From Cylindrotheca closterium (Eukaryota; Bacillariophyta; Bacillariophyceae; Bacillariales; Bacillariaceae): a stretch of DNA of 14,590 nucleotides. The notes under the pieces were generated by a model. It saw nothing but the letters and a program-made list of their open reading frames with translations. It did not search any database and was not told where the DNA came from. Positions 8,003-14,590 of the stretch are shown piece by piece (the stretch's first letter is position 1; each line of letters begins with the position of its first letter). Both the position numbers and the translations under genes were made by a program. Where the stretch lies: positions 1 to 14,590 of the forward strand of contig CAKOGP040001891.1 of the NCBI GenBank assembly GCA_933822405.4, in the 5' to 3' direction.

Positions 8003-9244
8003 ATGACTACCGACAACGCCAACAAAGCCAACAAAGCCAACAACGACGCCAAGAGCAACCCAAACTTGTCTCCTGTCATTGCTTCATTTGACAAGATCAA
8101 AGCCTCCATGGTTGACACCGTTGCCTATCTTGCTGCTCATGCTGGTAGCGGTGACGATGACGATGAGACTTCCGCCAAAACAGCACTCGCCAAGCTTCAG
8201 CCAGCCCTCGACAGCATCCCGCTGTTGGAAACAACATTGTTGTCGGACCTGCGCCTGGAGCAGCAATTGAAGGACGACTTGAAGGATCTCGCCAAAGATA
8301 TTCAAGCCGTCATTGCTGCAGCCAAGACCTTTCTTTCTCAAGACAAACCTTCCCTCAAGGACGCCCTCAAGGCTTTGGAGCCGTATAACACCAGCTCGGC
8401 GACAGCAGCAGCAGCAGCATCACCATCGTCATTTGCCGTATTGGAGCGGCTACAATCCTCCGAGTCATTGTTGTCCAGCGACAACAAGGCCAATGACAAT
8501 GCGGAAATGGCCGTTGTTGCTGATTGTTCTCGTTCTTCTCGTTCTTCTTCTTCTAATACTTCTCCAACCAAGAAGCGGGATGCCGATGAAGCTGCTGTTG
8601 ACAAGATGAACGATGACCAACGATCTCCCAAGCGTCTCTCGCCCAACAAGGAAGAGAAAAACTCTCAGGATGATGAAGAAGAAGACGAAGAAAAGAAGGA
8701 CGAAGAACCATCCATTGATGATGCTGCCAAGAAGAACGAGGAAGAGTCGTCTCTCATTGCTGCTACTGATCCAACAACAGATGCTGCTACCGTGGATGGA
8801 AAGGACGCTGCTACTCCCAAGGACAACGTTCCAACCAACGATCCTACTGATGCTACCATGGTGGATGGAAAGGACGTTGTTGTTGTTGCTGCTGCTGCTC
8901 CGGAAAAGGATGACGATCCATCCGTTGCTACCAACGAACCCATGGCTGATGCTGGAAAGGACGCTGCTGCTGCTGCTGCTGCTGCTCTGGAAAAGGACAA
9001 TGCTCCACCAGTTGTCACCTCCAAGGACGACTCTATGGATACTACTACCATGATGGCAGAAGGAAAGGACGCTGCTGTTCATGCTGCAAACTTGGATCCC
9101 ACCACCACCACCACCACTGCCAAGGAAGCCGAGGAAGCAGCGGATGCGATTGCCAAAAAAGAGGCTGATAAGAACCTTGCTCCCTCTGCTACCACCGTCG
9201 AGAATCCTGTAGCCAAAGCTGGTGCGGTTTTGGCCGAGGCCTAG
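8003..9244 (+). CDS. Unknown 413-aa Ala/Asp/Lys-rich protein, probably nuclear; intact member of a tandem pair
   Basis: Start at 8003 is the first in-frame ATG, with A at -3; stop TAG at 9242. No intron is apparent. Residues 23-127 are the only complex-sequence part: amphipathic helical segments (for example LLSDLRLEQQLKDDLKDLA near 79-97, FLSQDKPSLKDALKALEP near 110-127) that could form a helical bundle. Residues 175-220 are Ser-rich and hold three (S/T)P-x-(K/R)-type sites (S187-P-T-K, S208-P-K-R, S213-P-N-K) and basic clusters KKR and PKR that resemble a bipartite nuclear signal. An acidic run follows (223-250). Residues 260-370 carry four spaced GKD motifs (266, 289, 318, 354) in degenerate Ala/Thr/Asp repeats with codon-level Ala and Thr expansions. 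The C-terminus is Ala/Glu-rich. I do not recognise a family. A chromatin- or RNA-associated nuclear protein is one guess from composition only. The left neighbour is its pseudogenised copy. Confidence 0.8.
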   Translation: MTTDNANKANKANNDAKSNPNLSPVIASFDKIKASMVDTVAYLAAHAGSGDDDDETSAKTALAKLQPALDSIPLLETTLLSDLRLEQQLKDDLKDLAKDIQAVIAAAKTFLSQDKPSLKDALKALEPYNTSSATAAAAASPSSFAVLERLQSSESLLSSDNKANDNAEMAVVADCSRSSRSSSSNTSPTKKRDADEAAVDKMNDDQRSPKRLSPNKEEKNSQDDEEEDEEKKDEEPSIDDAAKKNEEESSLIAATDPTTDAATVDGKDAATPKDNVPTNDPTDATMVDGKDVVVVAAAAPEKDDDPSVATNEPMADAGKDAAAAAAAALEKDNAPPVVTSKDDSMDTTTMMAEGKDAAVHAANLDPTTTTTTAKEAEEAADAIAKKEADKNLAPSATTVENPVAKAGAVLAEA

Positions 9245-9254
9245 AACAAGAATG

Positions 9255-9257
<3 letters not shown>

Positions 9258-9312
<55 letters not shown>
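9258..9312. repeat. (GATT)n microsatellite, about 14 units
   Basis: Uninterrupted gatt repeats start 13 bases after the stop codon of the 413-aa gene, so they probably lie in its 3' UTR. They are absent from the pseudogene copy. Confidence 0.95.
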
Positions 9313-9624
9313 ATTCTTTCATTCATTCTTTGCGCTTCCATCACTGATGCAGTCGCTCAATTATTTTCTTTCCCGTCATTAGAAAGGAGTTTTTGGGCTT
9401 GATAGGGCATGGGTGTTGTTTGTTTGAGCTGATGCACATGCATTGTAATATGCAACGGTTGAATGAATGGAATCAATGAATACATATCATCCTCTTCATG
9501 CTTATATAGTTCTAGAGATAAAATATTAGAGTTCTAGTATTTTATTCAACAATATTGGATTCGAACCACAATATAGAGCTTGCGAGATCGATCGTGTGCT
9601 ACCATACCTGGCTGTATGTACTGT
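9313..9624. other. 3' flank of the 413-aa gene up to the copia insertion
   Basis: Homologous to 6915-7218 downstream of the pseudogene until accatacctggc (9601-9612). The next 12 bases have no counterpart and lead into the candidate LTR. No gene is supported. Confidence 0.6.
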
Positions 9625-9885
9625 AGTTGGAATATGTTGAAGATGTATTTTGTGATATCAGAATGGGTCATCTTGTGTAAGATTGAACAGTGCCTGACAA
9701 TAATGTGAGAAGTATTGACAAGATCAAAGCAAGATCAATACATAAGGAGAAGTGAGCTGAATGTAGTCATGGCAAGATACCAGATGCTGTGCATGACTGA
9801 GAAGCAAGACTAGAAAATAGAGTAAGGAATAATTTAGCTCACAATTGCAAGACCAATAGATTTTACTTCTAGGGAGATTCCAACA
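9625..9885 (+). repeat. Candidate 5' LTR of the copia element (261 bp)
   Basis: The left end reads aGTTGGAAT and the right end ATTCCAACA, inverted repeats that match at 8 of 9 positions. The canonical copia end would be TG...CA, so the first base (A for T) looks mutated. Length suits a short copia LTR. The left end falls 12 bp after homology between the two gene flanks stops, which independently supports an insertion boundary. No second LTR exists in the window, so the call rests on the terminal repeats and position only. Confidence 0.55.
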
Positions 9886-10070
9886 CGTTTCGAAACGTCA
9901 GATCTGAATTCCAAGAGAAGTTTGATTATTAGTAAGAACAATGAGAGAAAGAGGTGTCTTATCGTAAGCTAGAAGAGAGAGCTGAAATCGATAACGACCG
10001 AGATATCGCAATTGTCAAGAGAGAGCGAAAGAGAAAAGATAAGAGAGAAAAGAACGAAAAAGAGAGCAAG
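9886..10070 (+). promoter_or_regulatory. Retroelement leader between LTR and Gag
   Basis: Begins with the perfect 12-bp palindrome CGTTTCGAAACG just after the LTR end (9886-9897). No TGG-initial tRNA 3'-end primer site follows, so the primer may pair internally with a tRNA or the site has been lost. The last 60 bases are almost entirely purine. The Gag frame is open from 9954 but lacks an ATG until 10071. Confidence 0.45.
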
Positions 10071-11636
10071 ATGAGTGAATACAAAGAGAGAACTCCACGA
10101 TTCCAATTCAGTGGAGAACCTGAAGACTACAATACCTTTGGATTGAAGTACGTAGCAAGAGCTAGCGTCAAAAGATTCGACGGAGTGATCACTGGAGAAG
10201 TGACTCTACGAACCAAACCAGAGATGGATGCTGAAACTGACGCAGCAAAGATTAAGGAAGACGAGGAGATCAGCGAGATGAACATCAAAGCCTTCAGTGA
10301 CTCGATGATCAGCATGAATACTGACACGGCAGAAGGAAAGGTTGCTTTCAATTTGGTAGCCGGAAGCAGAGACAAAGTCAACTACCCAAAAGGAAACGCG
10401 AAAGAAGCATGGGACAAGTTGAAGGATGAGTATGAGCCAAAGACGATCACCTCGTACATCAAGATGAAGAGCAAGCTAAACAAGTGTCACCTTGAGAAGT
10501 TTGCTAATCCAGCTTCGTGGATCACCGAACTCAGCAAGATTTGTGTCCGTTTGGAAGAGATGAAGCACCCAGTAAGTGAAGAGGACCAATTCATTCACAT
10601 CATTGGAAGTTTGCCTTTGAAGTACAGACAAGAGCAAAAGGACTTCGAGAAAATGATGAAAGCGAACACACTCACCATTAAGTACATCAAGGAAGAACTG
10701 AATTCTGCACACGAGGACTTCGCCAATGCAACAGAAGGTGATGACGACGACGAAGACAAAGAAGACAAAGATGTCGCTTTGGTAACTGGTCAATTCAAAG
10801 GCAACTGCAACAACTGTGGAAAGTATGGACACAAGAAGCTAACTTGCCCTGAACTAACACAAGCGACACGACAAGGAGGCGAAAGGAAGCAGAACAACGG
10901 TGGCAGACATCGATACAATGGAGGTGGACGAGGAGCTTTCCTTGGAACCTGTTTCCACTGTGGTATCAGAGGCCACAAGAAGCATGAATGCAGAAGAAAC
11001 CCAGAGAACCGAAACAACGGCACCACTGGCAACAATGGTAACAACAACAACAGCAACAACAACGATGATGATGACGACGATGTTGCTGAGGTAATGCTGA
11101 TGGCAACAGAGACACTTATTGCCCCAGCGGAGCCAACACAGAAAAAGAACTTTTGGTTCGAGTGGAATGAAGAATGCGAAGAGAGTGATTGTGAAGATGA
11201 AGAAGTAGATGATGAAGTGATCGTGCATACTATCGTGGAAGATCCAAACGACAAAGTTCACGAGCACGGAAATTTCCTTCACGATGATTTCTTTGATAAT
11301 TTTATGGCGAACTTCGGACAAAATGATTGCGACGCGAAAAACGACGAGACATTCCACGCGACAAAGCCTACAAGTGAATACGCTTTTGTCACAGAAGAGA
11401 TTGAGATCAAACGCTATTCTGATGTTGACGGATCTGGTACATACGATTCAGATGGGGACGAGATCCCACAACTAGTGGAACGGACGATGAAGGCTAAGCA
11501 CTACGCATCAGACGAATGGGACCATAATAACGGAATGCACGAATACAACTCAGACTCAGACGACTCTGACGATGATGACATTCCACCACCTTTGGTCAGC
11601 AGACATGGTATTGTCCATGGACATGATGAGGTATGA
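10071..11636 (+). CDS. gag: Copia Gag (capsid/nucleocapsid), 521 aa to an in-frame TGA
   Basis: Gag packages the retroelement RNA in cytoplasmic virus-like particles. The ATG at 10071 is the first in frame; the open sequence upstream is a Lys/Arg/Glu-rich leader. Residues 1-220 form the capsid-like part typical of copia Gag: FSGEPEDYNTFGLKYVARAS near 12-31, AWDKLKDEYEP near 113-123, a long helix region with KMKSKLNKCHLEKF and ITELSKICVRLEEM, and IIGSLPLKY near 177-185. An acidic patch (222-233) precedes two CCHC zinc knuckles, C246-x2-C249-x4-H254-x4-C259 and C294-x2-C297-x4-H302-x4-C307; many copia elements have one. Residues 320-521 are an unusual Asn-rich then Asp/Glu/Ser-rich tail. The frame is stopped by TGA at 11634-11636, and Pol continues in the same frame. 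An intact copia would normally fuse Gag and Pol. Confidence 0.88.
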   Translation: MSEYKERTPRFQFSGEPEDYNTFGLKYVARASVKRFDGVITGEVTLRTKPEMDAETDAAKIKEDEEISEMNIKAFSDSMISMNTDTAEGKVAFNLVAGSRDKVNYPKGNAKEAWDKLKDEYEPKTITSYIKMKSKLNKCHLEKFANPASWITELSKICVRLEEMKHPVSEEDQFIHIIGSLPLKYRQEQKDFEKMMKANTLTIKYIKEELNSAHEDFANATEGDDDDEDKEDKDVALVTGQFKGNCNNCGKYGHKKLTCPELTQATRQGGERKQNNGGRHRYNGGGRGAFLGTCFHCGIRGHKKHECRRNPENRNNGTTGNNGNNNNSNNNDDDDDDVAEVMLMATETLIAPAEPTQKKNFWFEWNEECEESDCEDEEVDDEVIVHTIVEDPNDKVHEHGNFLHDDFFDNFMANFGQNDCDAKNDETFHATKPTSEYAFVTEEIEIKRYSDVDGSGTYDSDGDEIPQLVERTMKAKHYASDEWDHNNGMHEYNSDSDDSDDDDIPPPLVSRHGIVHGHDEV

Positions 11637-13538
11637 TTGGTTGGCAGACACGACAATATCTCTGATGACGACTCGATGTATGACGAGATCCCACAATTGA
11701 TTTCACGACAACAACATGATAGCGATGATGACGATAGCGATGATGACAATAGTGATGATGACGATAGCGATGATGACGATGACGACTTGACTCATACCGA
11801 CGATGAGCCATACTACTATGACGATGATGGGGATGATGAGTCAACAGTGCAGACTGAAACAAGCATCCAAGATGAAATCAAGTCGACCCTAATCGGAATC
11901 GCAATGGCCAACATGGAGAAATGGAAATCCGAGGAGATGAAACTGACACCACAGACTTGGTTTGGAGACAGTGCAGCGAGTACACATATGTGCAATGATG
12001 ACACCAACCTGTACAACTACGATGTTATTCGAGAGGAGATCAAAGTTGGAAGTGGCAAAACTATCGTGGCAACTAAGATTGGCAAGCTCAAGCTGCGAGT
12101 GAAGCAAACGAATGGAAAGGTAATCATGATGGTACTAACGAAAGTCAAGTTCGTACCTGAGCTGTGGTGCAATCTTTTCAGTCTTACGGCCGCAATGGAC
12201 AAGGGCTTCGACCTCGGGAACCAAGGGCGAATCATCACAGTGACGCATGGATCGACAACTATTGGATTTGACAGAATATTCCCAACGAGTTCTGGATTCA
12301 TCATGGCAGCAGAAATGGAACAGATGACAGCAGAAGGTGCATACGCCGTATTGGAAGCAGGAAGGGAAATCAGCATAGCAAAGTTCCATGAGATGTACGG
12401 ACACCCAGGAGAAGCAATACTTCGCAATACAGCACATGCATACAACTTGAAACTACAATCGAAATTGGAAAAGTGTGAGAACTGTGCATTGGCAAAGTCG
12501 AGACAAGCAAACATCTCGAAGGAGCCAGTTGACAGATCCGAAGTCCCAGGGGAAGAACTAATGATTGATATATCCAGTGTAAAGAAGAAAAGCGCGGGTG
12601 GAAATAAATTTTGGCTCCAAGTGATGGACAACGCATCCGATTTCATATTTTCAATGTTCCTAAAGAAGAAAAGCGAAACGAGTGCTAAGATGATAGCTTT
12701 GGTGAAGGACCTAAATGCGAAAGGATTCAAAGTCAAAAAGATTCGATGTGACAGAGCTGGAGAGAACATGAAGTTCCAAGATGAAGCAAAGAATGAAGGA
12801 CTCGGTTTGACCTTTGAATTCACAGCGCCCAATACACCACAGCGAAATGGACGAGTCGAAAGGAAGTTCGCAACGGCTTTCGGACGAGTTCGAGCAATGA
12901 TGAACACTGCTCGGATGACAGAAACGATGCGTGGCAATCTATGGGCAGAAGCGGCAGATACAGCGACAAAATTGGACACAGCACTTGTCTATCAACGTGG
13001 TGAACAAAGTTCACATCAAAAATTCTGGAAACGAGAAGCTAGATTTGCGAGACATTTGAGAACGTTTGGTGAAATGGCAGTGATCAAGGTACACACAAAG
13101 ATCAAGGGTAAACTGAAAGACCGTGGAAGAACAGTTATGTTTGTTGGATACGCAGATAACTCCAGCGGAGACACTTACAAATTCTATGATCCAAAGACAA
13201 AGCGAATCAGTTCAAGTCGAGATGTGTCATGGTTGAACAAGAGCTACGGAGATTGGAAGGGAATCAAGAAAACCAACACACTACGATTGACACAGGAAAT
13301 TCTATTGGAAACGGTCCATGACAATGATATTACACAAGCACCAACAACTCACACCAATGACGCAAACACAACAGCACCAGAACCAGGACCGATTCCAACG
13401 GCTGCAGCACCAGCAGAGACGGCAACAATACCAGCAGTACAATTGGACTTGGGAGCAAATCCACAACGAGTTACACGATTTGGGCCAACGCAACAAAGGG
13501 CAAGAAGAAAGTTCCTATCAAAGACAAAGAATTCCTAA
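11637..13538 (+). CDS. pol: Copia Pol: protease and integrase, truncated before reverse transcriptase
   Basis: Same frame as Gag, directly after its TGA; it has no ATG until 11676, so it was probably made as part of Gag-Pol. Numbering from base 11637: residues 7-70 are an Asp/Ser-repeat acidic spacer; WFGDSAASTHM holds the retroviral-type aspartic protease site (D111-S-A-A). The pre-integrase zinc motif is H251-x4-H256, C280-x2-C283. The integrase core has D311 (LMIDIS), D372 (IRCDRAGEN) and E408 (PQRNGRVERK), a DD35E spacing. The C-terminal copia integrase block (FVGYADNS near 502, then YDPKTKRISSSRDVSWL near 517-533) is followed by a Pro/Thr/Ala linker. The frame ends at TAA 13536-13538, whose last roughly 20 bases already belong to repeat A2. 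The family's RT and RNase H, about 500 aa more, are missing. Catalytic residues look intact, so integrase itself is not obviously damaged. Confidence 0.9.
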   Translation: MVGRHDNISDDDSMYDEIPQLISRQQHDSDDDDSDDDNSDDDDSDDDDDDLTHTDDEPYYYDDDGDDESTVQTETSIQDEIKSTLIGIAMANMEKWKSEEMKLTPQTWFGDSAASTHMCNDDTNLYNYDVIREEIKVGSGKTIVATKIGKLKLRVKQTNGKVIMMVLTKVKFVPELWCNLFSLTAAMDKGFDLGNQGRIITVTHGSTTIGFDRIFPTSSGFIMAAEMEQMTAEGAYAVLEAGREISIAKFHEMYGHPGEAILRNTAHAYNLKLQSKLEKCENCALAKSRQANISKEPVDRSEVPGEELMIDISSVKKKSAGGNKFWLQVMDNASDFIFSMFLKKKSETSAKMIALVKDLNAKGFKVKKIRCDRAGENMKFQDEAKNEGLGLTFEFTAPNTPQRNGRVERKFATAFGRVRAMMNTARMTETMRGNLWAEAADTATKLDTALVYQRGEQSSHQKFWKREARFARHLRTFGEMAVIKVHTKIKGKLKDRGRTVMFVGYADNSSGDTYKFYDPKTKRISSSRDVSWLNKSYGDWKGIKKTNTLRLTQEILLETVHDNDITQAPTTHTNDANTTAPEPGPIPTAAAPAETATIPAVQLDLGANPQRVTRFGPTQQRARRKFLSKTKNS

Positions 13539-14213
13539 ATTACATTTGCTGCGGCAAATCATGCATGAAGCATTCCTCCATATTTCCTAGTCATAGTTAG
13601 AGATGCTAATATCAGAGTTAAGAAGGCTAGGCATACACCTTGTATCGCGATGGCAGTTCTAAATGAGTCAATCAATACCGTAGCTAAGTCGTCAACTGGC
13701 CTTCAAATTATTTGCACCCTAATTGGTACATGCTCATATTACTTGGCCCTCCTTTCACCACCACCAAGATTCTTGGAAGAGGGACGACCGTTGGTACCGG
13801 TAGGAGTGTCGTCGTCATCTTTTACACCATTCTTGTCGTCAGCAACAATGGCAAGTGCCCTGCTGATCGCACTCGTTTTGTTCGAAGCGCATCGAAGATA
13901 GGACAACGATGGAGGCAATGATGGTGGAAGTTTGTACTTGCGCGGGTGTGCTGTTGCGGTTAAGGAGCCATTGAACGGGTTACGGCAGGTCATCTTCTTC
14001 TTGCTTGTTTGCTTTTATACTGTTTGTCTCTGGTGTGTTATTGTGGTTATAGCTGGAATCGTACGAATTTGTATGTTCTGACAAGAGAGAAAATTCAACT
14101 ATACATAGTAAGAATATCCCCGTGTGACCGACGAGGAGTGTGAAGTGCTTCCCGTTGCGTTTCATCTTGGCGAAACAGTCATTGCCACTGGCAAACAATA
14201 ACCCCGCGGTCTG
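13517..14213. repeat. Direct-repeat block A2 (partner of A1 at 4514-5184)
   Basis: Same orientation and landmark order as A1. Differences include 6-bp indels near 13730 and 13797, a 3-bp indel near 13955, and out-of-frame indels outside the minus-strand ORF. Its first bases (tcaaagacaaagaattcctaa) form the last codons and stop of the truncated copia Pol, so the element/A2 junction is close to 13517. Confidence 0.85.
13739..13993 (-). CDS. Small conserved hypothetical protein, 84 aa (copy in A2)
   Basis: Minus-strand frame from ATG 13993 to TAA 13741-13739, starting MTCRNPFNGS and ending GGGERRAK. It matches the 81-aa frame in A1 over its full length, with one extra residue near position 14 (T/A region) and two more in the TPTGTNGR segment. 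The middle SNKTSAISRALAIVADD is identical in both. The overlapping plus-strand frame (13650-13901, beginning MAVLNESIN) is shorter than its A1 counterpart and is interrupted differently. No known family, signal peptide or membrane segment is visible. Its function is unknown and its reality rests on the frame-preserving differences between copies. Confidence 0.35.
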   Translation of the reverse strand: MTCRNPFNGSLTATAHPRKYKLPPSLPPSLSYLRCASNKTSAISRALAIVADDKNGVKDDDDTPTGTNGRPSSKNLGGGERRAK

Positions 14214-14505
14214 TCTTGGCTGTTCGTTACATATTTTTCAATTATCGCACACGTACGTGGTACGAAGATTCGTAGTACAGTTGCTTTTTTCGGGATCAAA
14301 TTGAAAATGGAAATACGAAAGTACCGGTCCCCAGTAACAGGAACACCCGCAACTCTGAACGGCTCGCGCACCTGCCAGTCACAGCCGGCCAGCACCAAGT
14401 TCTCAACAAAAAGGGGGAGCACGATTTTAAGGGGTGATACTTCTTCCTCGTAAAATAGAAGTTTTAGAATGGTCGAAAGCGCGTTAAACTGAAAAGCCCG
14501 TAAAA
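14214..14505. other. Right-hand intergenic sequence
   Basis: Contains the ACGTACGT palindrome (14251-14258) and the 27-bp block shared with 5490-5516 (at 14276-14302). After that there is no match to the A1 side. A minus-strand open frame covers 14545-14162 (127 aa), but its first residues come from the short repeat at the right edge and no domain is recognisable, so I do not call a gene. Confidence 0.5.
14276..14302. repeat. 27-bp block identical to 5490-5516
   Basis: Second copy of the perfect 27-bp match; see the partner entry. Here it lies 63 bp after A2, compared with about 306 bp after A1. Confidence 0.93.
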
Positions 14506-14590
14506 CCTTAAAGTGACGTCCCGAATCCTTAAAATGACTTCCCATTTGTTAAATGTTACTTCCAATTGTTATCTCCATATTTAAAGTGAC
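14506..14590. repeat. Degenerate 21-bp-period repeat, cut by the window edge
   Basis: Three 21-bp units begin at 14506, 14527 and 14548 with a (c/g)(c/t)ttaaa(g/a)tgac(g/t)tcc-like core, and a further ttaaagtgac starts at 14581 and runs off the end. The full extent is unknown. Confidence 0.65.

Larger units (their letters stand above)
9625..13516 (+). mobile_element. 3'-truncated Ty1/copia-type LTR retrotransposon
   Basis: Order: candidate 5' LTR, 185-bp leader, Gag with CCHC knuckles, acidic spacer, protease, integrase, then an abrupt end. Integrase before reverse transcriptase is the copia (Pseudoviridae-like) order. RT, RNase H, polypurine tract and 3' LTR are missing, so the copy cannot transpose by itself. 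The coding part has only one disabling stop (TGA at 11634), suggesting it is much younger than the minus-strand relic at the left. It interrupts the 3' flank of the 413-aa gene and abuts repeat block A2 at about 13517. Confidence 0.85.

Noticed and set aside
8465..9322. 285-aa minus-strand ORF
   Set aside because: Antisense shadow of the low-complexity 413-aa gene; its N-terminal residues are only the (GATT)n microsatellite read as an Asn/Gln/Ser repeat.
9556..9566. Reverse complement of a perfect tRNA B box (ggttcgaatcc)
   Set aside because: The surrounding minus-strand sequence does not form a five-pair T stem, an acceptor stem or a D arm, so there is no tRNA gene.
9954..10070. 39-aa extension of Gag starting at GTG
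   Set aside because: No ATG; the purine-rich leader reads as Lys/Arg/Glu by composition, so the ATG at 10071 is preferred.
12017..12979. 320-aa minus-strand ORF
   Set aside because: Lies wholly antisense to the protease-integrase region, which has clear catalytic motifs on the plus strand.
14162..14545. 127-aa minus-strand ORF
   Set aside because: Its first residues come from the 21-bp repeat, the rest has no domain, and the matching region beside A1 does not keep it.

Overview
The window looks like a repeat-rich stretch of a eukaryotic nuclear genome, most likely a diatom or related stramenopile. The grounds are two different Ty1/copia-type retroelements whose protein motifs resemble those I recall from diatom genomes, long AT/GC-balanced intergenic DNA full of minisatellites, and an intronless gene with a eukaryotic start context. 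Nothing prokaryotic (operon, Shine-Dalgarno site, CRISPR) is present. The taxon is an inference from motif recognition, not from a search.

Left third (1 to about 4190): a badly decayed copia-like retroelement on the minus strand. Reading right to left there is a stretch of unassigned decayed coding sequence (about 3680-3199), a Gag-like fragment (2225-1890), an acidic/Gln-rich pre-RT linker (1507-1031) and the N-terminal part of a reverse transcriptase (1030 to 1, running off the left edge). Stops, frameshifts, local tandem duplications (77/78 bp, 95 bp, 32 bp) and an 11-unit 35-bp minisatellite have broken it up.

Middle (4514-9612): a direct-repeat block A1 (4514-5184) that has a second copy A2 at 13517-14213, then a tandemly duplicated gene. 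The left gene copy (6067-6850) is a pseudogene. The right copy (8003-9244) is intact and encodes a 413-aa Ala/Asp/Lys-rich, probably nuclear protein of unknown function. Both copies share about 300 bp of upstream sequence, including a bZIP-like dyad and an ACGT block, and about 250-300 bp of downstream sequence.

Right third (9625-13516): a 3'-truncated plus-strand copia element inserted just downstream of the intact gene. It has a candidate 261-bp 5' LTR, a Gag with two CCHC zinc knuckles, a very long acidic spacer, an aspartic protease motif, and an integrase with HHCC and DD35E residues plus the usual C-terminal region. Gag and Pol lie in the same frame and are separated by one TGA. Reverse transcriptase, RNase H and the 3' LTR are absent: the element stops exactly where block A2 starts. 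A2 is followed by a 27-bp block identical to one beside A1 and, at the right edge, by a short 21-bp-period repeat.

The strongest leads are the unknown duplicated gene and its conserved upstream module, the A1/A2 pair carrying a frame-preserved 81/84-aa minus-strand ORF, and the copia element's long acidic spacer with its same-frame TGA. I do not see a clear new defence or enzymatic system.
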